DNA from: Echinarachnius parma
Taxonomy: Eukaryota; Echinodermata; Echinoidea; Clypeasteroida; Echinarachniidae
DNA: 64,000 bases
Direction of reading: 5' to 3'
Assembly (NCBI GenBank): GCA_037951105.1
Contig: JBAMJV010005504.1
Span: 467,400-531,399, forward strand
The position numbers and the translations under genes were made by a program. The notes beneath the pieces are model-generated. The model saw only the letters and a list, made by a program, of their open reading frames with translations, did no database searches and was not told the origin of the DNA. The stretch's first letter is position 1; each line of letters begins with the position of its first letter. Of the stretch, positions 24,897 to 36,692 are shown piece by piece.

Positions 24897-25388
24897 ATAA
24901 GTAAACTTTAGACACATGTGAAAAGTGAAGGGGGGGGGGGTCCCACTCCTTTTCATTTACCCCATACAATTACCCCATACAAAAATCATATATTATAATA
25001 ATGGACAATATGATTTTCAGGTCACTTTTAACCCATTAACATATTAAGGAAAGAATCAGGTCATGTTAGATACCCATACAATGGTGTAATAACGCACTTT
25101 GCACCCCCTTTCTTTCAAGACCCTGTCCCGCCCCTCATGGTCATAATTAGCAAACTTCCACGGGGGAAATTAAACGTTATGATAATATGAACTATCTGTG
25201 AAAAATTCACAATTCTTTCATTTTGTGCACAATTGTTATGATTCTAGGCCCTTAGCTGCCTAACTATAATTACGGTCTGCGTGAAGTCTTTTTCCTCATG
25301 TGAAAGCAAGGCAACATAATCACCGTGATTGTAAGCATGATTACAATCATGATTGTAATCACGATTTGGCTCGTGTGTGAAAGGGCTC

Positions 25389-25560
25389 ACAATCACATGT
25401 GGCAGACAGCCCCAGACGAGATGACGTTTGTATGACGTCACAAATCATTCGCTCTCTAGAAGGGAAGTCCCATCTCAGCAAATGGTACGTTTGTATAGCT
25501 TCTACATGCACAACTAAAATTGATATCACAATTATAGCGTTGCATGTCAATATTAATTTG
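25389..25560. other. Short spacer, no feature
   Basis: Contains one TGACGTCA (25434-25441); nothing else noted. Confidence 0.3.
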
Positions 25561-25562
25561 TT

Positions 25563-25853
<291 letters not shown>

Positions 25854-26069
25854 TAACTTTCCTGAACGGGGCAATAAACTGTGGACAACAATTAATTAAA
25901 ATGATATCTTAATAGATGTTGGTATTGATATTTGAAACGTCTAAAGATCATTAATGGAAGAACAGAAAGTTCTATTCCCATGTCAAGCATAAATAAATAG
26001 TGTACTCAACATGATTAATTTTCAACTGTAGAAATAATGAGGGGTACATAATTATCTGCACCATAATAG

Positions 26070-26260
26070 GCGAACGACCGAAACAACATTATTCGGGGCA
26101 AATCACATCATATTCTCAAACACCTCCCATTCGGACAAAATTAGCTCATTTTCGGGCAGAATCATTGGAGGCAGGAAATTATGCTATAATCGGGCCAACG
26201 ACCTCAGCCCATCGAGAAAAAAAATTGCCCATATGCACATGCCCGCACCTTTCACTTCCA
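26070..26260 (+). repeat. Degenerate CGGGCAAAAT-type repeat, copy 1
   Basis: Contains CGGGGCAAAT, CGGACAAAAT, CGGGCAGAAT and CGGGCCAACGACCTCAGCCC, the last matching CGGGCAAAAGACCTCAGCCC at 42664. It is a diverged relative of 42400-42720. Confidence 0.5.
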
Positions 26261-26465
26261 CCTATCGCACAACCCCCTCTAATGTCATGCTCTCAATAAC
26301 CTTCATTCTGCCCACACACCATTCAATCAAGGACAATATTACCTCAAATCATCAAACATAAAATCATCCGTTTTCTGTACTTTGCAAGAATATAATGATT
26401 CACCAGAGAGATCGAAATGTTCCGATAATGAGTCTGCGAACCTTTCATCGCCATCGTTAGCCTTG

Positions 26466-26637
26466 GTCGTGCTGGTGAAGCCAGGGAGGCGAGGGAGTAG
26501 GGGCCGACTGGTCATGTGGGAGTCGTGCTGGTGAAGCCAGGGAGGCGGGGGAGTAGGGGCCGACTGGTCATGTGGGGGTCGTGCTGGTGAAGCCTGGGAG
26601 GCGGGGGAGTAGGGGCCGACTGGTCATGTGGGGGTCG
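26466..26637 (+). repeat. Minisatellite, three 56-bp copies
   Basis: Three tandem units start at 26466, 26522 and 26578 (GTCGTGCTGGTGAAGCCAGG...), each exactly 56 bases, with very few differences; a fourth begins and stops after GTCG. It is G-rich on the plus strand. Confidence 0.95.
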
Positions 26638-28120
26638 TTTGAGAGTGAAGACGTAATAAAGTTTGTCTGTACGAATGTTCCCGTTCATGTTATTGAAGAA
26701 TGTAATAAGGAGTTAACCCCTTCGTTGCCATGGATACTAAAGGCTATGAAGTCAATTCGAACTTTCCCAATGCTTTTCTTCGTTTTGTCTGTGCGGAACC
26801 ATGATTTTCCTGGTAGTCGTGCAGATCAGGGCAACTATATATTTCCTTGAAGGTGGACATGCGTAGAATCATCCTCTCTATGAAATGGGAATCACTGATC
26901 AGGACCTTTAGGCTTTAGCAAAATATTCTGGGGTGTAGTTGTCCTTCACATTGAACCTTCATTTCACTATCTATCCGAAGGACTTATTGCTTGCATATAC
27001 GATCCTTTAGCATACAAAACATCGATAGGTTATACCATCGTAGCAAAAAGTAGTTTAACTTCTGTGGGGCATACCCCAGCATGGTAACGTTGTTGCAACT
27101 CCCGTATTGTATTAGCTGCAATTACATAGAACTCGATTTACCACTCTTGCTTCAGGTTCTTGATCAAGTTGAAAACAAAAGCGAAACTTTACTTTTCTCT
27201 GATCAGATCAATAAAATAGCAAAGGTTATACTTTAAATCGAATTTAAACTTAAGATTGTACAGAATTATTGCGCTTGATAGCCAAAGTTTCTTGTTACAT
27301 AGGGCAACACCCATGCGTTCCGCACGTTCTTATACCTGCTTCGCAAAGCCCTCTATCACCACCACCCACCCAACTTAACCCTTTACATACCGTGGGCACA
27401 TACATTGACATAATGGTCATGACTGCTATGCTCCTGTTGCTTCATACATAGCTCGGGAATAATAAGGTTAATGAGACCAAGTTTACCAAGGGTCTAAGAT
27501 ATTACCACATGATTGAAACATACTGTGAAGTAACTGTTCCGGTTTCTCCGACAAAATGTCGGCTCAATTATGTCGATTTATATCGCTGGTAAAGGCGAAG
27601 TGATTAAAAAATTGTAGCAAATTGGACAAGTGAACCCCCTACGGATCTTCCGTTTGAATTTCTAGGAATTTCTTCCATAATTTACTTCGAGGGGACCCAC
27701 TGTGTTCAATTTACGAATAGGCAGTGGTCTATACTGGCATGTAACTGAATGAATGAAGTAAGGTATACATAGGGATATCGAGGCAAAGAACTTGGTTCAA
27801 CTAACATGACTAAAAGAAGGACGTCTTTGCAGTTGAACATAATAACGTTATGAGACAACGTTATTTTCAAAACTGTCGGTGCTTATTCATCATTTAGTCC
27901 TTCCTCCTTACTTGCACCCCTCCTTCATTTTAAATGATCGCAACGTTTATTACAAAGCTTTTAGCTGCAGTCATAATTTGTAGACCATTATTTATGTACT
28001 TCTACAAGACTGGCTTTTGAAATACAAAACCAACTAGCATAAATTCACGAATAAACGCCTTTACTCTTTAAAAATGCTCAGCATGTTTAAAGAATTGTGT
28101 AGATGTTAGGTAGACTGCGT
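26638..28120. other. No gene seen
   Basis: The frame 26572-26850 is a run-on from the minisatellite. No exon supported. Confidence 0.35.
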
Positions 28121-28497
28121 TTAAAGGGATCTAGTAACTTTGTTGACATGTGCAAAAAGTGATGAATGGTTGATACAATGTATATTGTTGTTATCTGATA
28201 TGTCCACAGGGTATCGTGTGAAAATTTCAAGTCAAATGGACATTATATGGCCGAGTAATGAGCAAAAATGCAAAGTGATGTTCAAACTCATTGCACTCAC
28301 TTTGTACACGATTTTTGGGATCCGTTGGATTATTTAACATCTGAACACTTCAATCGTAAATATCTTTTTAACGAAAGGGAAATTTTAAAAACCGAAACCT
28401 GTCCCATGATTTTATTGTTAATACGAATACAACAAGGTATAAGGGAACCGCTAGAATTCCAATTGTATTTTGAGGATTTGGACAATGTTCCCTTTAA
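28121..28497. mobile_element. MITE family B (B4), complete reference copy, TTAA target
   Basis: TTAA|AGGGATCTAGTAACTTTG at the left; GACAATGTTCCCT|TTAA at the right. The right terminus has lost the ACTAGAT block seen in other copies. About 375 bp; the frames on both strands recur in every family B copy and carry no recognisable protein. Confidence 0.8.
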
Positions 28498-31400
28498 ATA
28501 CACCCCTTCTAGTAGAAACAATTATTTTTTAAAGAGAATAGATTAGCTTTAAAAAAAAACATTGCAAACGCTGATTTTGGACAAGACAAGAAAGTCTTTG
28601 AACACAAGTCAAGTCGACCTAGATTGTTATATTGTCATGTTTTGTGTCAAAGTTTTAGTACATAAATCGCCAGGAATTAACTTAAGCTTTACACATTTTT
28701 ATTGAGCATCAAGTAATTAGCGCATATTTTTTGTAAGAAAATCTCTCATACAATCGCATACATCTCATACAACAAGGATTTATAGATGAAGTCAATTGAT
28801 TTGAAGGATTGCTTGACATTATGATCATATAAATTGTCGATTATGTATCAACTATAAGCCTGAACGGCTAAACACTTTCGATAAAAAAATTACAAAACTT
28901 ACCAACAAATCCAAGGACCTGCAGATTAATTCAAGTGATACGAAGGTTGACTTGTCATGCTGGGTATCACTGTCGGAAACCAGCAGCGATTATAATCTAA
29001 TTCATAACCTCACATCTAAACCCATTATCTATATCTATAATCTCCATGGACTTGCGTTCGTTAGGATAACACCATGGCATTAATGTGGCACAGTTGGGGA
29101 CAGGTTATACTCTGAGAGGTTCCGGTTCAAAATATTCAACACAAGAAAAAGGAAAAATGCGTAAAGGTGACCCGAATATTTGCAGAGAATCATGGTGAGT
29201 CCTATACGGACCAATGATTGACAAAGACATTTAAACCATGGTTAATCGACTGCTTCAATCGGTCGTGCAACTATTGTAAAATTCACGACAGTTTATTGGA
29301 ATCATGGTGTGGCCTTCCCGGTCAACCCATCCTATGATACTAATTTTATTCCGTTATTGCACATATATTTACCAATTATAAGGAAATAATCATCGATAAT
29401 GACCGGGGTTTAACCAATGGGTTATTAAAAGCGTTCATGGTGTGCGCATGGTCTCATAAGGTGCGTGTTATGTGGGAATACAAAATATTCCAGGGGCTAC
29501 CAATTAAATTACCTGATCATAAGCGCCCCTGGTTGTGGAGGGAATTGTATGGGAGACGCCCAGTTACTTTGAAAATATCTTTAAAATAAACAATCATTAC
29601 TCGAACGCTTCGTCTCGAGGGACGGTTTACTTTGCACCCTTTCACGGACAGTGACCAGGTATACACAAGGTACGAAGTATCCTGTGTAAGTGCAAGCTAC
29701 AACTACCGTACCTAACCGTTCCATGTTGATGCCATTCCATAAGGCATTTGAGTATATAGCCTGTCAAGTGTCAAGTAATGTTCCAACTTCGAAGCAAATC
29801 TGCACGAAATGGATCTAATTTGCTACAATTTGACAAAGGTGTTCAAAAGATCGACATCATGTTTGTTAAAAGAAACAAGAACATTTCGCTCCGCCATGAG
29901 TTCCCATCTTCCTTAGATATCAGCATGCTTTTGTTTACAATCATATTTTCCTCTATTATTATATGAGACTGTCTACTGACATTTTAGTAGAAATTAGGGC
30001 ATACACCTACAAAACAAGAAATCGGATTGTGACAAATGAGAACGATTTTTTCAATGTTTGTGGGTATAGCCCCTACTATATGTTTTATACAGTGACCAAA
30101 CGCGATATATTTTGCTTCGCGTACTTTAGCGCACTTCGTTCATGTTGTTTTTTCCAATGTTGTTTTTTGTGTGTGTTTTTGTTTTATATAATGAATTTAT
30201 ATAATGAATTTAGATAACGACACAAGTGAGCAAATTAAGGCACCACTTTCATAAAAAAACCCCGCAAGATCACGTTTGTACAAACGCCAATCAAACTCAC
30301 GTTTGTTTGAGGCGGTAAAATGCTGACAACAGTAACGGGCATAATGTATATCTAAATGTAGATTGAAGACCACGTCAATCATATTTGGGTCCAGTGAAAA
30401 TGTGAAATACTAATAAACCTATACATAGACCAACTGGGTAGCTACAAGAGTTCACTCGCCCCCCTTAATTGCCTTGAGGTTCCAGACTAGGTGCCAATGT
30501 TTTACTGACTTTATGAACAACAAATTGTATGACTTTATAATGAATATTCAAAATTAGATAGAGACATGGTGGCCAAATAAGTATTTACAATGTGTCTTTA
30601 CACGTCTCTTAACATTCCTAAGCGTACTGTTATTGGAAAAGTCTTGAAAGAAATAGTAATACATTAATAATATAAAAAATAGAGGTATACATAGGACTAA
30701 TTTATAATTATAAGGACTGTATTTGTCTCTGAAAGATTGCTTCAAGATTCAAGACTAGGGCAAATTTCCTAATAATAATATCTCAATTGATATGATAATG
30801 GACTTCATAATTAGAACGTATATTTCCGATTCAGTAATCAGCGGAGGTGTCCTGCACTTTCTCCTTTGCCAGGCTTCACATTGCATGCGGTAAAACGGCG
30901 GGTGTTATGTTTCACTAATCAATGCAGAGCATGCGCAAAGTCCAGCAATAAAGCGGCCCAAAGTCATGGTCAGTCCATGGTCAATCTGTGCCAACAAAGG
31001 CATCGTTGCCATGGTTACATGATATGGCTGCATTATCCATCGCTTTCCTTTGTGAGAGGCCTGATTTTGTCGAGTGATTGGATTTGTGGCAGGAATGCAC
31101 CACGCGCGACTTGGAAACCTCACCTTCACACTCCACGTTTCCAACTTTAGTTGTCCCTTTCTCATTTAAACGGAATCCATAAATTGACAAAAATGTAATT
31201 TCTGCTACAAACTTTGCCCTCTACTGCAAACGGGTCTAATTTTGAACTTGACATTATGCATGATCGAGATGAGTACTCTATAACTTAACAGTGTCATTGG
31301 ACAAAGATAACAAAATTTGAGGCGTAAGATAGCCGCACTGTTGCACAAATACTTACAACATGACTGTGCATAGGGTATACCTTATCCATGAGTGTACTTA

Positions 31401-31753
31401 TATTGGTGGTTGCCACGCGAGCCGAGGTGGTTGGCAAGGCCATCTCCCGCCCCAGCGTTGGGGGCGGATTACACATAATCCAGTGCTTTGCTAGGAGGTG
31501 GCCCTTGCGGCTATTCCAGATTAACTCCATCAACAAGGAATTATGTGGGAGGCGGATCGAAGTAAAATGGGGCTGAAGGTTATTTTACATACTACTATTT
31601 ACTACGCTCCCAAAGAAAAGGGCGTGAAAAGAAAAATTTGTCCACATAACTATCCTTTGTTCAGGTATTTTAGTACTTTTCCACGGTCCAACTCAACTAA
31701 ATCTGCAACTTACGTTATTTTATTTCGAATCGAATAAACTGTTTGGTCAGACT
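28498..31753. other. 3.2 kb without a recognised feature
   Basis: Mostly AT-rich. The patches 30840-31160 and 31380-31560 are less AT-rich and carry overlapping frames on both strands, but none shows a domain or a convincing acceptor-donor pair. They could be conserved noncoding elements or exons of unrecognised genes. Confidence 0.35.
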
Positions 31754-32619
31754 TTAAAGGGACTATGAGAGGTTTCACACGTCTGCCAAGTCGTGATTGC
31801 AGTCACGATTAGAATAATTTTTCACTCCAAGTCCAATCACGGTATTTTTGACCGTGTGAAAGCAACCTAGAATCACGAATCGCGAAACTTGAATCGTGGT
31901 TCGGGGGTGATTTATAATCATTATTCACTCAAATCACAGTGCGAATCTCTAGTGTGAACGGTTTGACCTAAGGCGGAGCTCACGTGACCTTTATACATGC
32001 ACTTCCGCCGATAAACCAGGCGCTCTTCGTTTCGTGTGCAGTCATGCAGTGTAGTACAAATAGCGCTCTCCTTGTTTGATTGACAGGTACGTCTCCAGAA
32101 TCGTGATTGTAATCACAGTCTGCATGAAGTCTTTTTCGTCGTGTGAAAGCATGCCAACAGAATCACCGTGATTGTAAACATGATTCAAATCGTGATCGCA
32201 ATCACGACTTGGCAGACGTGTGAAACCCCTCTTAGTAACATCGGTATAAACATTCGCAAAATCCTCAAAATCCAATTGGAATTCTAGTGGTTCCCTCATA
32301 CCTTCTTGTATTCGTATTAACAATAAAAGCATGGGACCGGTTTCGGTTTTTCAAATTTCCCTTTCGTTAAAAAGATATTTACGACTGAAGTAATCAGATG
32401 TTAAATTATCCACTGGACCACGAAAACCGTGTACATAGTGAGTGCAATGAGTTAGTGAGTGTCACTTTGCATTTTTGCTCATTACTTGGCCATATAACGT
32501 CCATTTAACTTGAACTTTTCACACAACACCCAGCGGACATATCATATAAGAGCAATATACATTGTATCAACCACTCATCACTTTTTGCACATGTCAACAA
32601 AGTTGCTAGATCCCTTTAA
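31754..32619. mobile_element. MITE family B (B5), split by G2
   Basis: TTAA|AGGGACT at the left is separated from TTAGTAACATCGG by element G2. The remainder runs to GTTGCTAGATCCCT|TTAA at the right. Confidence 0.75.
31767..32231. mobile_element. MITE family G (G2), uninterrupted copy
   Basis: The ends GAGAGGTTTCACACGTCTGC and inverted GCAGACGTGTGAAACCCCTC match over about 45 bases, including a subterminal CGTGATTGCAGTCACGATT palindrome. Interior CACTTCCGCCGATAAACC and TCACGTGACCTT match G1. It sits inside the terminal sequence of B5. Confidence 0.8.
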
Positions 32620-33390
32620 CACCATTGCTTACAACATGACAAACGTAAAATTACGATTAAAACCGGAAGTGATTGGAAGTGGTCGTGGACAAGGCAGGGT
32701 ATTACGCCATTTACAGACTAGTTGTGATTTGACCACGGGACTATATTCTACCATTGAGGTACCAGTCAAACATACCAGCCCACAGATTCTCTCATGGACC
32801 TACTAGGATTCGAAGTATTTCATACATAAACATTAACATAATGTCCATTCACTCCTCGTGCATTGCGGATAGTAGTCATATTGAAACCATAACACTGATT
32901 CATAAAATAGATGGATCTCTCAGAAAAGTTGTCAACATGCGGTATATATAGAACTGTCCGTCATTAGATCCTGCAACGATGATCCAATGCTAACAAGACG
33001 GGTTATAATGACTAAATCTATTTATTTGGTAACACACACACTTCAGCAACAGTTTCGCATTATTTTGCAAGCTCGATATGACATTGACAAGTGTTAAGAT
33101 TTGTGTATCACATTTTAACCAAAGAACACGCATAAAAAGTGGAAGAGAATACCAAATACGGCAAAAGAAATTAAAACAAAAATCTTCTCGTCTTTCTAAA
33201 CATAGAAATACAGAATAATGAAACAATTTATTGCTTGTTTATTATTCGAAATTGTGCATTTATCTTCATTCTAACCTATGTTTATAGTGATATTTTTATA
33301 CTTGGCATGAGAGGTAGTAAAAACAGTTCTTTACCCCAAGACGTTACATATACATATTCGTTGATAGCTCTTCTGTAACTATTCTTGTTG
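32620..33390. other. No gene seen
   Basis: No feature supported. Confidence 0.35.
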
Positions 33391-33735
33391 TTAAAGGGAT
33401 AGTTGAGTATTGGTCAAACTTAACTTTAGTAACCAAAACCTGCATGATTACGGTACAAATTAATAGTTATAACTCCACCATGCTCGAAAGGTATATACAA
33501 TTACAAACGATTAAGTAAAACCCCTGGTATCATTAAAAAGAGCCGTTACAACTCAAAAGGGCGCTCTCTAAAAACTCATTGCTTTTTAGCCATTTTTCAT
33601 ACGAAATTGTGCATTTAATGTTTTGTTAAAATAATGATTCAATAGAGATATCATCAACAACTATTTACAAACCTATTTAGATTTTTTTCAAAGTAGTCTA
33701 TAAGCATTTTTTGTATTTTTCTAAAAAGTCGAAAT
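33391..33735. mobile_element. MITE family A (A5), left part
   Basis: TTAA|AGGGATAGTTGAGTATTGGT, followed by the family block GAGCCGTTACAACTC and AGGGCGCTCTCTAAAAACTC. The right half is missing. Confidence 0.7.
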
Positions 33736-34143
33736 GTCCCCCGGCCGGTAAACTTATGAATAAAATATCTTGAAATCAAAATGTTCAACTATGAGAGCAT
33801 TTGAAAGGGAATGATTCTCATTTTACATGTTTTATTCAAGGAACTTTCAAATGGAATTAAAACCAACCAATTTAGTGTCAAGGGGCATTTCGGGAAGTAC
33901 CAATACTCAAGTGTACCTTTAAGGTTCAAAATGTAGAAACGACTGCTGAAGAAAAGCCGCGCATAAAAGAGGAAACCACAGCTGCCGCTGTGCGTTTGCC
34001 GGTTGTTCCTGTCATGTATTCAACTCAGAACCGAAACCTTGTAAAAGGCTACACCTATAATGGATCCCCCTATAGTAGTAGTATCCATGAACGTATCTCT
34101 GTACAGCGTAGTGTTTATAAACTGTACTTATGGTGAAGAACCA
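33736..34143. other. No gene seen
   Basis: No feature supported. Confidence 0.3.
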
Positions 34144-34342
34144 ACATATTTAGGATAGAACCCTGTGGCATAGCCAGGACATATATTTAGGATAGAACCC
34201 TGTGGCATAGCCAGGACATATATTTAGGATAGAACCCTGTGGGCGGCATAGCCAGGACATATATTTAGGATAGAACCCTGTGGCATAGCCAGGACATATA
34301 TTTAGGATAGAACCCTGTGGCATAGCCAGGACATATATTTTA
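34144..34342 (+). repeat. Minisatellite, five 37-bp copies
   Basis: Five units of TATTTAGGATAGAACCCTGT then GGCATAGCCAGGACATA are in tandem; the third carries a 4-base insertion (GGGCGGC). The minus-strand frame across it (34150-34365) is the translated repeat. Confidence 0.95.
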
Positions 34343-34520
34343 GGAAGGGGCAGAAATGATGGCATGGATTCCTATTATATCAGATGTCTAGCCTGAACAG
34401 GGAAAGCCTGAACTATCTTGCAAGGGGACAAATCCCCCCCCCCCCCCTCAGTTCGGTTAGTTAGACTACGGGTATAGCTATTCCGTAGTTTAGCATTACA
34501 GTGGCAGATGTGACAGATAT

Positions 34521-34678
34521 CAGTGGCATAGCGTGGGCTAAGTTATTAGAGGGACCAAGGAGGCTCAATGAATTGTTGAGTTTCCCATTGTTACAATTGG
34601 ATTAATTATGGGTACGTGACCCCACGCCCCCCCCCCCCCCCCCCCCCGCCAACACACATACCCGTAGTTACATCACTG
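34521..34678. mobile_element. MITE family T (T3) with C run
   Basis: CAGTGGCATAGCG at the left, inverted GTAGTTACATCACTG at the right, and a C run (34627-34647) near the right end. Confidence 0.45.
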
Positions 34679-34968
34679 TCGGATAACCCTCTATCCCTCT
34701 TATATATAAATGACTAATTATAGAAAGCATGAATAAGGCGATATAATGCTGTCTGAGTTACAGGATTGAGTCATTGTTTTTCATGGGCCTTTGTGTCCTT
34801 GACTTTTGGAGGGAAAAGAAGAATGTGAACAACATACTGTAAGAATAAAAAAGAATTACTACCCCCTTTTTTTCTAAAAAGCGACTAGGAAAGTTACTTT
34901 TGTATGTTTTAGTACATGTGAGTATAAATGTGTGTGTTTGCGCAGTGCATGGCAGCAAACCCATGACA

Positions 34969-35276
34969 TTTGTTGACATGTGCAAAAAGTGATGAATGGT
35001 TGATGCAATGTATATTGTTGTTATCTCATATGTCCACAGGGTATTGTGTGAAAATTTCAGGTCAAATGGACATTGCATGGCCAAGAAATGAGCGAAAATG
35101 CAAAGTGATATTCACTAACTCACTGCACTCACTTCGTACACGGTTTCAAAACTCCACCTGAGTTTTTCTTAATATCTGAATACTTCAATCGTACATATCT
35201 TTGTAACGAAAGGGAAATTTGAAAAACCGAAAAATTTTATTTTGAAGATTTGGACAATGTTACTAAGTCCCTTTAA
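34969..35276. mobile_element. MITE family B (B6), left end truncated
   Basis: Starts within TTTGTTGACATGTGCAAAAA and runs to GACAATGTTACTAAGTCCCT|TTAA. The first 13 or so terminal bases are missing. Confidence 0.75.
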
Positions 35277-36222
35277 TAGTTTTATTAGACATATAGTGAT
35301 GGCACGAGAGACAAATTAAGAGATATTTATACAGTCTACAATTATATGATTATAATATCATATACATATACTAGTATTACATGGTTCAAGAAACTAAGAA
35401 AGACATCGGGTTCAGTGACCGGAGTATTGACATGGACCTAAATTATCCTCTCTTGAGAAGCATTTATCTACGCCTTCGGGATAGTAACACACGTTGATTT
35501 AAACCATTATGACGTATTTTCGCTACATAAATGTACGTTATGAAGTAATTTTAGATATAATTGATACAATTCGAGGTATTAATGATGGAATCGGGGTACG
35601 ATGCGGCTGAATGCAATCAATATACTATAGAAATAATATTGCACAACAATACTTTCTTTGTACAGAGGTTGTGTGTGAATTCGAGACTGTTTGGGAGCGA
35701 TAATGACACTATTGTTGATATAAAATGGATAATTCGTCTCATTGTCACTTGAATTTCACTATGTATAATGTCAACCCATATCTCAATTTATTAAATTGGT
35801 AGTGTAATCATTCATAACCGAAGGGTGTGTATGACACCATTTTACCGGCGATAATTCTCTCATTGTTGCGCGAATTGCAGTGGTTGGCCTATCTAAATAT
35901 GCGTTGTATGTTTTGTAGATTAGTACATTAAACACAAAAGTAATATAAAAAAGGGAACAATGAAGTATTAAGTTTTCAGTTAGCATCTCAGTTTATGTAA
36001 AGGGAAGTGCACCGGAGGGATTGAATATTGCACTTGTGTTAAGGGATTATTGAGATCTTTAATAACTTAATTTGGACAACACAATAGAAATGATTACTTT
36101 CTTATAAACCTCCTTGGTAAAACCAAAGGCAATTAGTCAACAAATAGCACATCGCATGTTTGCTCGTTACATGGCCATGATGGCAAAATGTCATTGCTTT
36201 ATCATGTAACTTTCGTTTGAGT
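35277..36222. other. No gene seen
   Basis: AT-rich; frames at 35561-35752 and 35783-35986 are unrecognised. Confidence 0.35.
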
Positions 36223-36692
36223 CAATGGCCCGAATTCTCATCAGTGGCTCAACTTGAGCTCGGCTTAAAAAGACAAAGACTACCGGTAACACTATGCGCC
36301 AGTAGACATATTTTGTAGTTGCTATGGACCCCGGAGATATCCTACTGGTTTCCTTTCATTATCCAGTCAATCCCTTGAGTTCTGATTATGGGCAGCAGGA
36401 CAATGGGCCCTTTGAAATTTAGTCATAGTATAGTCTGTCATCAGCCAAATTGCGTCTTGGATCATCCTGGACATTGTATTGCTGACTGAATGACTGAATT
36501 TCAAAGGGCCCATTGTCCTGCTGCCTATAATCAGAAGCAAGGGATTGACTGGATAATGAAATGAAACCATTATAATATATCCGGGGACCATAGCAACTAC
36601 ACAATAGGTCTGCTGGCGCGAAGTGTTACCGGTAGTCTTTGTCTTTTTAGGCAAAGCTCAAGTTGAGCCACTGATAATAATTCGGGCCATTG
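36223..36692. mobile_element. Foldback element P2, long hairpin
   Basis: The outer ends CAATGGCCCGAATT and AATTCGGGCCATTG are exact inverted copies. The arms (to about 36418 and from about 36495) include AAAGACAAAGACTACCGGTA/TACCGGTAGTCTTTGTCTTT and GGACAATGGGCCCTTTGAAA/TTTCAAAGGGCCCATTGTCC. The loop is about 75 bases. Frames in it mirror each other. Confidence 0.8.

Larger units (their letters stand above)
22279..25266. mobile_element. Element K, inserted in G1, TAA target duplication
   Basis: The termini are TAGTTAGGCGGCTAAGGG and inverted CCCTTAGCTGCCTAACTA. TAA is duplicated at 22276-22278 and 25267-25269, and removing the insert restores the G2-like junction GATTGTAATTACGGTCTGC. Subterminal AACAATTGTGCAC and CGTGGAAGTTTGCT are also inverted. 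A TWA-type target suggests PIF/Harbinger; this is inference. Confidence 0.65.
21917..25388. mobile_element. MITE family G (G1), split by a 3-kb nest of palindromes
   Basis: The ends GAGCCCTTTCACACACAAGT and inverted GTGTGTGAAAGGGCTC match, with subterminal CGTGATTGCAATCACGATT. The left half (to 22278) and right half (from 25267) align to the uninterrupted copy G2 at 31767-32231. The gap between them is entirely inserted sequence. Confidence 0.75.

Noticed and set aside
34150-34365. 71-codon minus-strand frame with repeated NICPGYATGFYPKY
   Set aside because: It is the translated 37-bp minisatellite; no start context or flanking gene structure.
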